From: Tateyamaria omphalii
Lineage (GTDB): Bacteria; Pseudomonadota; Alphaproteobacteria; Rhodobacterales; Rhodobacteraceae
Reading direction: 5' to 3'
Length of the DNA stretch: 64,000 nt
Assembly (NCBI RefSeq): GCF_001969365.1
Contig: NZ_CP019312.1
Coordinates: 372,001 to 436,000 of the forward strand
Shown piece after piece: positions 1 through 8,791 of the stretch (positions are counted from its first letter, which is position 1; each line of letters begins with the position of its first letter). A program made the translations under genes and the position numbers. A model generated the notes under the pieces. It saw only the letters and a list, made by a program, of their open reading frames with translations, searched no databases and had not been told where the DNA came from.

Positions 1-942
1 CTGACCCAAGGGATCACCGTCACGGATTATCGCCCCGACGACACGGACGGAGAGCTGGACATCCGCGTCCGCTTCCCGCGCGAGGAGCGGTCGCTGGCCG
101 AGTTGAACACGTTGCGCGTGCCGACGCCCGCGGGGCTGGTACCGATCTCGAACTTCGTGACATTCGAGCCGTCCGAGCGCGTGGGCACCATCCGACGCAT
201 CGACGAGGCGCGCGTCGTCACGATCGAGGCGGACGTGGCCCCGGGCGTCCTTGTGGCCGAGCAGATCAGCGCGCTGCGCGGCGCCCTTGAAGGTGCCGAC
301 CTGCCGGACGGCGTGACCTATTCCTTTGCCGGTGAGGCGCAGGACCAGCAGGACGCGGCGCAGTTCCTGAGCAGCGCCTTTGTCGCGGCCCTCGTGCTGA
401 TGGTCCTGATCCTCGTGATCCAGTTCAATTCCTTCTTTCAGGCCGCCATCGTGATGAGCGCCATCATCTTCTCCATCGCCGGGGTTCTGCTGGGCCTGCT
501 GGTCACGGGCCGCCCCTTCGGCATCGTGATGGGCGGCATCGGGGTGATCGCGCTGGCGGGGATCGTGGTGAACAACAACATCGTGCTGATCGACACCTAC
601 AACGATCTGAAACGGCAGGGGGTGCAGTCGCTGGAGGCGGCGTTGCGCACCGGCGCGCAGCGGTTGCGGCCCGTTCTGCTGACATCCGTAACCACAGCGC
701 TGGGGCTGATGCCCATGGTGATCGGGGTGAAGCTGGATTTCTTCACGCGCGAGGTCGTCTATGGCGCGCCGTCGACGCAGTGGTGGACCGAACTGTCCAG
801 CGCCATCGTCGGCGGGTTGACGGTTGCGACGGTGCTGACGCTGGTGCTGTCACCTGCGATGCTGATGCTGCAGGATCGGCTTGCGCAGGTCAGGCTGCCG
901 GAATTTCTGAGGGGTCTGAAAAGGTCGAAACCCGCGCGGTGA
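1..942 (+). CDS. RND efflux transporter permease, C-terminal part (5' end outside window)
   Basis: This is the C-terminal third of an inner-membrane RND pump, which exports small molecules using the proton gradient together with an adaptor and an outer-membrane channel. The frame is open from base 1, so the gene is cut by the window edge. The visible part begins in the periplasmic docking/porter region, followed by the last transmembrane block. The signature VIALAGIVVNNNIVLIDTY marks the TM10-TM11 region, and a final helix runs TVATVLTLVLSPAMLML. The same blocks recur in the complete RND gene at 45126-49016, so the two are paralogues. The substrate cannot be told. An inverted repeat overlaps the stop codon. 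Confidence 0.93.
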   Translation: MTQGITVTDYRPDDTDGELDIRVRFPREERSLAELNTLRVPTPAGLVPISNFVTFEPSERVGTIRRIDEARVVTIEADVAPGVLVAEQISALRGALEGADLPDGVTYSFAGEAQDQQDAAQFLSSAFVAALVLMVLILVIQFNSFFQAAIVMSAIIFSIAGVLLGLLVTGRPFGIVMGGIGVIALAGIVVNNNIVLIDTYNDLKRQGVQSLEAALRTGAQRLRPVLLTSVTTALGLMPMVIGVKLDFFTREVVYGAPSTQWWTELSSAIVGGLTVATVLTLVLSPAMLMLQDRLAQVRLPEFLRGLKRSKPAR

Positions 943-950
943 CGCGGGTT
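929..950. terminator. Hairpin across the stop of the RND gene
   Basis: AACCCGCG and CGCGGGTT form a perfect 8-bp stem around a 6-base loop that contains the TGA stop of the upstream gene. No T-run follows directly on the + strand. On the - strand a TTTT lies a few bases beyond. It may be a weak, possibly bidirectional terminator between the RND gene and the entericidin gene. Confidence 0.4.
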
Positions 951-1012
951 CGGTCGGCCCGTCCGCCAGTGTCATCACGGCGAACGGGCATCGCATCATA
1001 TCGGGCGCGCGG

Positions 1013-1150
1013 TCAAAGCTCTTGCTGAACCTCGTTCGAGGCATCGGAAATGGCTTCACCACCGGCCTGGACGTCCTGACCGAAGCCCTCTGCCGTTTCG
1101 CAAGCTGCGAGGGCAAGCACGGAGAACAGGGCAAGTATCTGGAGTTTCAT
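1013..1150 (-). CDS. Entericidin A/B family small lipoprotein
   Basis: A 45-residue protein with a lipoprotein signal peptide: MKLQ, a hydrophobic stretch LALFSVLALAA, then the lipobox Cys. It continues ETAEGFGQDVQAGGEAISD, the usual entericidin motif of a short amphipathic segment after the lipidated cysteine. Entericidins are tiny envelope lipoproteins, classically a toxin/antidote pair in E. coli; alphaproteobacteria commonly have a single copy of unclear role. The start at 1150 is preferred because GAAAGG lies 9 bases upstream; a second in-frame ATG at 1159 would overlap that ribosome site. It stands alone between the RND tail and the flavoprotein gene. Confidence 0.85.
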   Translation of the reverse strand: MKLQILALFSVLALAACETAEGFGQDVQAGGEAISDASNEVQQEL

Positions 1151-1385
1151 GGGTTTCATCCTTTCAAGACGGGCGCTGTTCACCGCCGGGGCGATTGCAG
1201 CGCGTGTGGTCGATCAACGTTCGGGGGGCCAATCGGTTCCTGAGCGGGCGCGCCATGCCACCGGGCGGCGGTGTGCTGTCTTCGGGACACGGCGCCGAAC
1301 GTCGCAGCGGATGCCCGTGGCAACGCGGTGACGTGCAGCCTTGGCGCTGTTGCGGACCGTGTCCCCGGGATGACGCGTGCAGGGG

Positions 1386-2696
1386 TCAGCCGCCGGTGAA
1401 CTCTTCGACGAATGACGGATGGATGGGCGCGATGCGATCCAGGTCGCCGACCTTGGCGCCAGACCGGCGCAGGGACGCCAGAAGGGCGATCAGATCCTCG
1501 GCATGGTCGGCCACGATCTCTGCCCCGGTCAGGGTGCCGCCCGTGTCAAAGCCGAGCCGGAAGATCTGTGGCTCAGGGCCGTCCGCCGGGCCCAGGACAC
1601 TGTCCGACAGGGTGCGGAACGTGTCGGTCCGGAGCGATCCGTCCGCCGTGCCGACAAAGGCCGCAGGCGGGTAGACAAAGGCGGTTGTGGTGACGTTGTC
1701 CAGATCAATCAGGGCGCCGCCATCGCCGTGCAGCATATGGGCCAGTTGCCGCCCGTCCGACGTGGCCACCGGGGTCAGCGGCATCCGGTCCGCCGCATCG
1801 CCCAGGGCATGGACCCCGGGCACGTTCGTGGCAAGCCAGTCATCCACCTGCGCGGCCCCGCTGTCGGCACAGACCAGATTATCAGACAGCGGCCCGAGCG
1901 TGTCGATGTTGGGCGTGCGGCCCACGGCCGCGATGACGGCATCGGCCTCGACCTGCGCGCCACTGGCAAGCGTGCAGCGCAGGCCCGTATCCGTGCGATG
2001 AACCGCAGCCAGGCCCGAGCCCAGGTGCAGGGTGACACCGTCGTGTTCGAACATGTCTTGCACATGCTGGGCCAGCACCGGGGGGAAGGTATCAAGGATC
2101 GTGGTCCCGTCCTGCACAAGGGTGATGTCGCTGCCCATGGCGGCAAAGATCGCCGCGAACTCGCACCCGATATACCCGGCCCCCACGATCAGGATGCGCG
2201 CGGGCCGGGATGTCCAGGACAGGACGTCGCGACTGTCGCTCAGATGTTCGGACCCTTCGATGTCCAGCGGTGTGGGGCGTGCGCCGGTGGCGATGACCAC
2301 GTGTTCCGCGGTGTAGGTCGTATCGTTGACGCGCACGCATGTGCCATCAACCTGCGCCTGGCCGCGCACAAGGGTCACGCCGTCCTCTGCCAGGGACGCT
2401 TCGAACCCGTCCCGGATGCCCGCGATGTGCGTGTCGCGGCGGTTGGCCAGTGTCTGGAAATCCATCGACGCCGGGCTGAAGATGCCGGTCGTGTGCGCCG
2501 CTGCCAGTGCGCGCTGCATCTGTCCCGCAGACCACAGGATCTTTTTCGGAACGCAGCCCCGGTTCACGCAGGTGCCGCCCAGGTCTTCCTTTTCCACCAG
2601 CAGGATCTTTGCGCCTAGTCCCGCCGCCGTTCGGGCGAACGAAAGGCCCCCGGATCCGCCGCCTATGACGATGCTGTGGAAGGTGGTCTGGGTCAT
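1386..2696 (-). CDS. Glutathione-reductase-like FAD/NAD(P) disulfide oxidoreductase
   Basis: A class I pyridine nucleotide-disulfide oxidoreductase of 436 residues, slightly shorter than typical glutathione reductase (about 450). Visible parts are the N-terminal FAD loop GGGSGGLSFA, the redox-active disulfide in GGTCVNRGCVPKK (C43, C48), a second dinucleotide fold GAGYIGCEFAAIF, an FAD-binding HALGDAAD block, and the C-terminal dimer-interface pair HPSFVEE that supplies the catalytic His-Glu. The segment after the NAD(P) loop reads LVQDGTTIL and lacks the arginines that bind the NADPH 2'-phosphate in classical glutathione reductases, so cofactor and substrate are uncertain. It is a single gene with no operon partner. 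Mercuric and dihydrolipoyl reductases fit less well because of the Cys-loop sequence. Confidence 0.85.
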   Translation of the reverse strand: MTQTTFHSIVIGGGSGGLSFARTAAGLGAKILLVEKEDLGGTCVNRGCVPKKILWSAGQMQRALAAAHTTGIFSPASMDFQTLANRRDTHIAGIRDGFEASLAEDGVTLVRGQAQVDGTCVRVNDTTYTAEHVVIATGARPTPLDIEGSEHLSDSRDVLSWTSRPARILIVGAGYIGCEFAAIFAAMGSDITLVQDGTTILDTFPPVLAQHVQDMFEHDGVTLHLGSGLAAVHRTDTGLRCTLASGAQVEADAVIAAVGRTPNIDTLGPLSDNLVCADSGAAQVDDWLATNVPGVHALGDAADRMPLTPVATSDGRQLAHMLHGDGGALIDLDNVTTTAFVYPPAAFVGTADGSLRTDTFRTLSDSVLGPADGPEPQIFRLGFDTGGTLTGAEIVADHAEDLIALLASLRRSGAKVGDLDRIAPIHPSFVEEFTGG

Positions 2697-3090
2697 GCTG
2701 ATGCTCCGAAGTCAGGGGCGTGCGCCGATTGTGTCGGCGCGCTTGCACTAACCCCTGACGTTCAGGTTCAGTTCCACGGCGTGAGGTGCCGCCTGACCGC
2801 TCTTGCCGCCGCCGTCGAGGCGTTGGGAGCGATCGAAAGGCTGCTGCAGTCAGTCGGTGTATGTATCATGGGACGTGTCACATGCTGAGTGCAATTTGCC
2901 ACGTCTTTCGATCACCTGTTTTATTTGGGTGTGCCCGCAGAATTTGCTGGATCACCGGTGCTGAAAACGAGCATGGAAATACTGCTGTGGGCGACAGGTC
3001 GCTTGGCTGACCAGAAAATCTTCGAGTTTCGGCGCGAAAAACCATCTCGATCATGTGGAATGAGGAGAAATTCAAACCGCCGTGTAAAAA
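2697..3090. other. Intergenic region, no gene recognised
   Basis: About 390 bases between two leftward genes. The stretch near 2870-3090 looks more AT-rich than its neighbours. Short open frames on both strands show no recognisable motif, signal peptide or good ribosome site. It should hold the promoter of the leftward flavoprotein gene and the 3' end of the LysR transcript. I cannot identify a specific element. Confidence 0.5.
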
Positions 3091-3999
3091 CTACGTCGGT
3101 TCAGTCAATTGCATACGAACTGTATGTAACCGTAGATGCCGAATAAATGCGCGTGCTATCGCCGGAGTTGGTTTGTTGTCTGATGTCACAAAGTAGGTTC
3201 GATATTCGATTGGTGATTCAAACTTCCTAAACACGACGTCGTCGGACCGATAGTGAACAACCGGGAACGGATTGATCACTGTAACGCCAAGCCCGGTTTG
3301 TGCCAGGTCCACTGCTGCAAAGGATGTTGAGGCTTCCGCCACGATCCTCGGAACGCTCCGGCTGTTTGTCAGGACCTTCTCCAACTGGGCACGTCTTGAA
3401 TGTCGACGACTGAGCGCGATCAGAGGCTGGTTGTGGAGATGTGTTGGGTGGATCGTGTCAAGCTGTGCCAAGTCGTGGTCCTTTGGCATCGCGCATGCGG
3501 CTGCTGATTGCCTGTAGGGTGTAAGCTTTACACCTTGTCTTGTCAGATCGATGCCGGACACGCCCAGATCGGACCGATCTTCCTGAACGCGCCTGATCAC
3601 ATCCTCTGATGAGTTCACTTCGAGGCTGATAAAAAAGTGAGGGTTTGCCTGCAAAAACGTTGCAATGTGACCAACCAAAAACCGATGCGCGTATGTGGGC
3701 GGCGCTGTCAGGCGCAGTGTTTCCTGAGTTGGCTCTATCGGGCCGTCGATCCGGTCCAGTGCCTCGAACAGTGGGTCAAGGCGGCGGTTCAACTGGGTTG
3801 CTTCGAATGTCGGCCGCAAACGGCCCCCATCCCGTTCGAACAAGATACGCCCCAGGCGCGCCTCCAATGAGGAGATGGATCGACTGATCGCCGACTGAGA
3901 GAGCCCAAGGCGCAGCGCCGCTTTGGACGTGGTGCCGCTTTCCATGAGTGCGCGCAGCGCCTCGTATTCCGGCAAGCTGTGCCAAGTCCGTCCTGCCAT
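3091..3999 (-). CDS. LysR-family transcriptional regulator
   Basis: A 302-residue LysR-type regulator. The N-terminal winged helix-turn-helix is clear: LPEYEALRALMESGTTSKAA followed by LGLSQSAISRSISSLE and FERDGGRLRPT. The remainder is a periplasmic-binding-protein-like effector domain, e.g. LRLTAPPTYAHRFLVGHI and GLGVTVINPFPVV. It is transcribed divergently from the dipeptidase/ABC importer cluster across a 71-bp gap containing inverted repeats, the usual arrangement for a LysR protein that controls its neighbour and itself. The inducer is unknown; a substrate or product of the adjacent cluster is the natural guess. Confidence 0.93.
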   Translation of the reverse strand: MAGRTWHSLPEYEALRALMESGTTSKAALRLGLSQSAISRSISSLEARLGRILFERDGGRLRPTFEATQLNRRLDPLFEALDRIDGPIEPTQETLRLTAPPTYAHRFLVGHIATFLQANPHFFISLEVNSSEDVIRRVQEDRSDLGVSGIDLTRQGVKLTPYRQSAAACAMPKDHDLAQLDTIHPTHLHNQPLIALSRRHSRRAQLEKVLTNSRSVPRIVAEASTSFAAVDLAQTGLGVTVINPFPVVHYRSDDVVFRKFESPIEYRTYFVTSDNKPTPAIARAFIRHLRLHTVRMQLTEPT

Positions 4000-4011
4000 G
4001 ACATCCTCTGC

Positions 4012-4051
4012 GATAATATCATCAGTCTATGAAGTATTATCATATACATAA
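4012..4051. promoter_or_regulatory. Probable LysR operator in the divergent LysR/dipeptidase region
   Basis: Two nested symmetries lie in this AT-rich gap. GATAATA (4012-4018) is repeated inverted as TATTATC (4035-4041), separated by 16 bases. TTAT-N7-ATAA (4037-4051) contains the T-N11-A spacing typical of LysR-type sites. The position between divergent start codons fits autoregulation plus control of the cluster. Binding is inferred, not shown. Confidence 0.5.
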
Positions 4052-4070
4052 CCGTATCCCATGAGAATTT

Positions 4071-5177
4071 ATGACATACAGTGGCTCAGCTACCATTGTT
4101 TTCGGGACGACACCCATGGGGTCTTCAACCCACCCACCCATTTTCGACGGTCATAATGATGTCCTGCTGAAACTTTTTCGGGCAGGGCGCACATCTGTTG
4201 AAGATAGCTTTGTGAACGGGGGTGACAGTGCCATAACGCTGCCGTCCGCCAAGGCTGGCGGATTTGGCGGCGGCTTTTTCGCGGTGTTTATTCCGTCTCC
4301 CATGGACTTGGACGACAAGTTCGAGGAGATGACCAAGGACGCATACGATCTTCCGGTGCCGGATCCCATTGCGTGGGAAGACGCGTTTCCCGTTGTCATG
4401 TCACAGGCTGCGATCCTGTTCGAGCTGGAAGAGCAAGGCGCCTTGACTGTGTGCCGCACAACCGCCGAACTTCGAAAGTGCCTGTCAGCCGGTAAGATCG
4501 CGGCAGTTTTTCATATCGAAGGGGCCGAAGCGATTGATCCGGACCTGGATACCCTCGACGTGCTGTATCAGGCCGGGCTGCGATCTCTTGGACCGGTATG
4601 GAGCCGCCCGACGATCTTTGGCCACGGTGTCCCGTTCCGCTATCCAAGCACGCCGGACACGGGCCCAGGGTTGACGGATCACGGCTTGCGCCTTGTCACA
4701 CGGTGCAACGACCTTGGCATCATGGTTGATCTGTCACACCTCAACGAAGCGGGGTTTTGGGATGTTGCCCGGCATTCGAGCAAACCGCTGGTTGCGACCC
4801 ATTCCAACGCGCACGCCATTTGCCCGCATTCGCGGAACCTGACGGACAAGCAACTTGCGGCAATTGCCGAAAGTGGTGGTATGGTAGGGTTGAACTTTGC
4901 GGTCGCGTTCCTGCGCGCGGACGGAAAGATGCTTCCTGACGTGCCGATCGAGCAGATGATCCGCCACCTTGATCATCTGATCGAAACGATGGGTGAGGAT
5001 TGCGTCGGGTTCGGATCAGATTACGATGGCGCGGTTGTGCCCGAACCGCTGACATCCTGCGCCGGGCTGCCGAAATTGCGGGCAACCATGCGCCAACACG
5101 GTTACGACGACGCATTGATGACGAAACTCTGCCAGGGGAACTGGCTTAGAGTGCTCGAGAATACCTGGGGGGCATAA
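4071..5177 (+). CDS. Peptidase M19 (membrane/renal dipeptidase family)
   Basis: A zinc dipeptidase of the amidohydrolase fold, 368 residues. Metal ligands are visible in order: HxD in PIFDGHNDVLLK, a glutamate in FHIEGAEAIDPD, histidines in DLSHLNEAGFWDV and ATHSNAHAICPHSRNLTD, and the aspartate in VGFGSDYDGA. The family hydrolyses dipeptides, often with a D- or dehydro-residue at the C-terminal side. No secretion signal is seen, so it is probably cytoplasmic and acts after import by the ABC system immediately downstream. A later ATG at 4116, just before the conserved domain, is an alternative start; the ribosome site is weak at both. It is the first gene of the rightward cluster. Confidence 0.92.
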   Translation: MTYSGSATIVFGTTPMGSSTHPPIFDGHNDVLLKLFRAGRTSVEDSFVNGGDSAITLPSAKAGGFGGGFFAVFIPSPMDLDDKFEEMTKDAYDLPVPDPIAWEDAFPVVMSQAAILFELEEQGALTVCRTTAELRKCLSAGKIAAVFHIEGAEAIDPDLDTLDVLYQAGLRSLGPVWSRPTIFGHGVPFRYPSTPDTGPGLTDHGLRLVTRCNDLGIMVDLSHLNEAGFWDVARHSSKPLVATHSNAHAICPHSRNLTDKQLAAIAESGGMVGLNFAVAFLRADGKMLPDVPIEQMIRHLDHLIETMGEDCVGFGSDYDGAVVPEPLTSCAGLPKLRATMRQHGYDDALMTKLCQGNWLRVLENTWGA

Positions 5178-5227
5178 CCCGGGCGCAAGAACCACAACAG
5201 ATTTCTGACAACAGAGGAACAGATCAA

Positions 5228-6823
5228 ATGAATACATTTGCACGATTGCTTACCGGTGCCGCGATCGGCGTTGCCGTGAGCGTGACATCGTTCGCCGCGG
5301 TGGCCGAAACACCGGCAAACATGCTGGTCATCGCACACCGGATTGACGACGTCACAACGATTGATCCCGCCGAGAGTTTCGAGTTTGCGGGGTCCGACAT
5401 CAGCCGCAATGTCTATGGCCGCCTTGTCAGCCTGGATCCCAACGACCTGGCCGCCGGGTACAAGCCCGACCTCGCCACAAGCTGGGAGGTGTCCGAAGAC
5501 GGGAAGACCATCACCTTTACCATGCGCGAGGGTGTGACGTTCCATTCTGGCAATCCGGTAACCGCCGAGGACGCAGCATTTTCGTTGCAACGTGCGGTCA
5601 TCCTGAACAAGACGCCTGCGTTTATCCTGACGCAGTTCGGCTTTACCGCCGAAAACGCGACCGAGACAATCCGCGCCGAAGGCAACACGCTGATGATCAC
5701 AACGGACAAGCGCTATGCGACGTCCTTTGTGCTGAACTGTCTGACGGCGACCATCGGCGCCATCGTGGACAAGGAAACCGTCATGGCCAATGAGGTTGAC
5801 GGCGACATGGGCAATGCGTGGTTGCAGACCAATTCCGCAGGCTCCGGCCCGTACAAGCTGGACAGCTGGAAGCCCAATGAGAGTGTCACGATGTCTTCGA
5901 ACCCGGATTACTACGGCGGTGCACCGGCGATGGAGCGTGTCATCGTGCGCCATGTCCTTGAAAGCGCGTCGCAGCGGCTGCTTCTGGAACGCGGCGATAT
6001 TGATATCGCGCGCAACCTGAACCCAGAAGACATTGCAGGTGCGTCGCAAGCCGATGGCGTGAAGATCGAAGACGAGCTGAAGGGCCGTCTGATGTACATT
6101 GCGCTCAACCAGAAGCACCCTGAGCTGTCGAAGCCTGAAGTGCGGCAGGCCTTCAAGTACCTGATTGACTATGAGGGTATGCGGGACAGCTTTCTAAAGG
6201 GCCAATACACGATCCATCAGAACTTCCTACCGGCGACCTATCTGGGCGCGTCTGAGGAAAATCCGTTCTCGTACAACATAGAAAGGGCAAAAGAACTGCT
6301 GGCTGCGGCAGGTGTTGAGGACCTCGAGATCGAGATTGGTGTGCGCGAGGCGCAGGAGCGGATCGAGATTGGCCAGAGTTTCCAGAACGCAGCTGCGCAG
6401 GCCGGTATCACCGTGAACATCACCGTCGGCACCGCCAAGCAGATCCTTGCGCGGTACCGGGCGCGTGAACTTGATGTCTATCTGGGCGCTTGGGGGCCGG
6501 ATTATCCGGATCCGCAGACCAATGCGGGCACGTTTGCCTACAACCCTGACAACTCGGACGAGGCCAACGCAACCGGTCTGCTCGCCTGGCGCAACAGCTG
6601 GGATACTGGCGGTCTGACGGAAAAGGTCGATGCTGCGGTGGTCGAGAATGACCGAGACACCCGCATCCAGATGTATCAGGACATTCAGGCCGAATTCCGC
6701 GAAACGTCGCCCTTTGTCATCATGTTCCAGCAGATCGAACAATCTGCCTTGCGGGACAATGTAACCGACTGGTCCACCGGCCAGGCTGTGACCTCCGCCG
6801 CTTATTGGCAGGTCACCAAGTAA
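5228..6823 (+). CDS. Peptide/nickel-type ABC transporter substrate-binding protein (copy 1)
   Basis: A periplasmic solute-binding protein of the SBP_bac_5 (DppA/OppA) family, 531 residues. It starts with a Sec signal peptide (MNTFARLLTGAAIG, hydrophobic core, cleavage near AVAETP). Family blocks include ATSWEVSEDGKTITFTMRE, VTFHSGNPVTAEDA and the segment NPDYYGG. A GAGGAA ribosome site sits upstream. It directly precedes the two permease genes, the first of which begins on the base after its stop. A closely similar second binding protein lies downstream of the ATPases at 10410-12002. The ligand is inferred to be a peptide-like molecule because of the adjacent dipeptidase. Confidence 0.94.
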   Translation: MNTFARLLTGAAIGVAVSVTSFAAVAETPANMLVIAHRIDDVTTIDPAESFEFAGSDISRNVYGRLVSLDPNDLAAGYKPDLATSWEVSEDGKTITFTMREGVTFHSGNPVTAEDAAFSLQRAVILNKTPAFILTQFGFTAENATETIRAEGNTLMITTDKRYATSFVLNCLTATIGAIVDKETVMANEVDGDMGNAWLQTNSAGSGPYKLDSWKPNESVTMSSNPDYYGGAPAMERVIVRHVLESASQRLLLERGDIDIARNLNPEDIAGASQADGVKIEDELKGRLMYIALNQKHPELSKPEVRQAFKYLIDYEGMRDSFLKGQYTIHQNFLPATYLGASEENPFSYNIERAKELLAAAGVEDLEIEIGVREAQERIEIGQSFQNAAAQAGITVNITVGTAKQILARYRARELDVYLGAWGPDYPDPQTNAGTFAYNPDNSDEANATGLLAWRNSWDTGGLTEKVDAAVVENDRDTRIQMYQDIQAEFRETSPFVIMFQQIEQSALRDNVTDWSTGQAVTSAAYWQVTK

Positions 6824-7882
6824 ATGGCCCTGACCGGGGACAACGGGAGGGGGCGCGTTCGCGCGTCCCTTCCTCCGTGGATCAAGACCACCGCCCTGAC
6901 CATTGGCTCCATCGCGATGACGATGCTGGGCCTTTTGTTTGTGACGTTTATCATCGGTCGCGTGATGCCGATTGACCCGGTGCTGGCGATCGTGGGCGAG
7001 CGTGCGTCGCAGTCCACCTACGACGCGGTGTTTCTGGAACTGGGTCTGGATAAGCCGCTGGTTGTGCAATTCGGCTATTACATCTGGGACGTGCTGCATC
7101 TGGATTTCGGCACATCGCTGTTGAACGCAAGACCCGTGTCTGAAGACATCGCCCGGGTCTTTCCTGCAACGCTTGAACTGGCAACGCTCGGCATCATCAT
7201 CGGCATCGTGATCGGCGTGCCACTGGGCGTCGTTGCGGCGGCACGCAAGGGATCCTGGATTGATCAGGTTGCGCGCGTCCTGGCCCTTGTTGGCTATTCG
7301 ATGCCGATCTTCTGGCTGGGCCTGATGGGCCTTCTGATCTTCTATGGCATTCTCGGTTGGGTCGGTGGACCGGGTCGCGTCGGCATCTTCTATGTTGATG
7401 TGGTGCCCAGCGTGACGGGCCTGATCCTTGTTGACGCGGCACTGGACGGCAACTGGGACGTCTTCAAAAATGCCTTCAGCCACATCATCCTTCCCGCATC
7501 GCTGCTGGGCTACTTCTCGCTCGCCTATATCAGCCGCATGACGCGGTCGTTCATGCTTGAGCAACTGAGCGCCGAATACATCACCACCGCGCGGGTCAAG
7601 GGCATGTCCGAGTGGGACGTGATCTGGAAACACGCGTTCAAGAACATCCGGGTGCAACTGATCACCGTGATTGCACTGAGCTATGCCACCCTTCTCGAAG
7701 GCTCCGTGCTGACCGAGATCATCTTTTCCTGGCCAGGCATCGGCAGCTACATTACCACGGCGCTTTTGAGTGCGGATATGAACGCTGTACTGGGTGGCAC
7801 AGTCGTTGTCGGGCTGATCTTCATTCTGCTCAATATCTTTTCCGACCTGCTCTACAAAGTCTTTGACCCGAGGGCCAAATAG
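6824..7882 (+). CDS. ABC transporter permease, DppB/OppB type
   Basis: The first inner-membrane permease of the importer, 352 residues. It has an N-terminal transmembrane helix (near residues 22-45), a periplasmic loop, then five further hydrophobic helices and the cytoplasmic EAA-like coupling segment around EYITTARVKGMSEWDVIWKH. The C-terminal block VLTEIIFSWPGIGSYI is characteristic of DppB/OppB. The ATG follows the stop of the binding-protein gene without a gap, so translation is probably coupled. The N-terminus before the first helix (about 20 Gly/Arg-rich residues) is longer than usual, and a start further in is possible. Confidence 0.93.
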   Translation: MALTGDNGRGRVRASLPPWIKTTALTIGSIAMTMLGLLFVTFIIGRVMPIDPVLAIVGERASQSTYDAVFLELGLDKPLVVQFGYYIWDVLHLDFGTSLLNARPVSEDIARVFPATLELATLGIIIGIVIGVPLGVVAAARKGSWIDQVARVLALVGYSMPIFWLGLMGLLIFYGILGWVGGPGRVGIFYVDVVPSVTGLILVDAALDGNWDVFKNAFSHIILPASLLGYFSLAYISRMTRSFMLEQLSAEYITTARVKGMSEWDVIWKHAFKNIRVQLITVIALSYATLLEGSVLTEIIFSWPGIGSYITTALLSADMNAVLGGTVVVGLIFILLNIFSDLLYKVFDPRAK

Positions 7883-8791
7883 ATGGCGGACATGACCCTC
7901 CGGCAGTGGCTGCTGACGGATACACCGACCTCGCGCCGCCACGCCAAACTCTCCGCGCTGTACCAGGGCTGGCTTGCGTTTCGGTCGAACACGATGGCGA
8001 TGATTGGCCTTGGGATCTTGCTGGCGCTTGTATTGATCGCCGCAGCCGCGCCGCTATTGGCGCCGCATGATCCATTTGTTCAGAACCTTGGCAACCGGCT
8101 GGCCCCGCTCGGGTCAGAGGGGCATCTTCTTGGCACGGACAGTTTGGGGCGCGACATCCTGTCCCGTCTGATCTATGGCGCGCGGATCACGCTTTACATT
8201 GTGGCGCTTGTGGCGCTCATCGCGCCTGTGGTCGGTCTTTTGGTCGGGACAGTCTCCGGCTATCTGGGTGGATGGGTTGATATCGTCCTGATGCGGATCA
8301 CCGATATCTTCCTCGCTTTTCCGCGCCTTGTGCTGGCCTTGGCTTTTGTTGCTGCCTTGGGCGCCGGGATCGAAAACGCAGTCATCGCCATCTCGCTAAC
8401 CGCTTGGCCCCCCTATGCCCGGATTGCACGGGCAGAGACGCTGACGATCCGGTCGTCCGACTACATCTCGGCGATCAAGCTTCAGGGGGCAGGTGGCCTG
8501 CGGATCATTACGAAACACATCTGGCCGCTGTGTATCTCATCGCTGATCGTACGTGTCACGCTGGATATGGCGGGGATCATTCTGGCCGCGGCGGGTCTGG
8601 GGTTTCTGGGGCTAGGCGCGCAACCGCCCAGCCCGGAATGGGGCGCGATGATTTCCGAAGGACGCCGGTTCATTCTCGACCATTGGTGGGTGGCCACCAT
8701 GCCCGGGCTTGCGATTTTCACCGTGTCCCTGGCGTTCAACCTGCTGGGTGACGGCCTGCGCGACGTGCTTGATCCAAAGGCGGGTGAATGA
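7883..8791 (+). CDS. ABC transporter permease, DppC/OppC type
   Basis: The second permease subunit, 302 residues, forming the transport channel with the preceding protein. It carries the family motifs APHDPFVQNLGNRLAP, LLGTDSLGRDILSRLIYGAR near residue 90, the coupling loop around SSDYISAIKLQGAGGLRI and the C-terminal block LGFLGLGAQPPSPEWGAM. It begins on the base after the stop of the upstream permease and overlaps the next ATPase by four bases (ATGA), so all five subunits sit in one tightly coupled transcription unit. Confidence 0.94.
   Translation: MADMTLRQWLLTDTPTSRRHAKLSALYQGWLAFRSNTMAMIGLGILLALVLIAAAAPLLAPHDPFVQNLGNRLAPLGSEGHLLGTDSLGRDILSRLIYGARITLYIVALVALIAPVVGLLVGTVSGYLGGWVDIVLMRITDIFLAFPRLVLALAFVAALGAGIENAVIAISLTAWPPYARIARAETLTIRSSDYISAIKLQGAGGLRIITKHIWPLCISSLIVRVTLDMAGIILAAAGLGFLGLGAQPPSPEWGAMISEGRRFILDHWWVATMPGLAIFTVSLAFNLLGDGLRDVLDPKAGE

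Noticed and set aside
2889..3146. A possible small rightward gene of 85 codons between the flavoprotein and LysR genes.
   Set aside because: No ribosome site, no known motif, and it runs into the 3' end of the LysR gene antisense. It is not supported as a gene.
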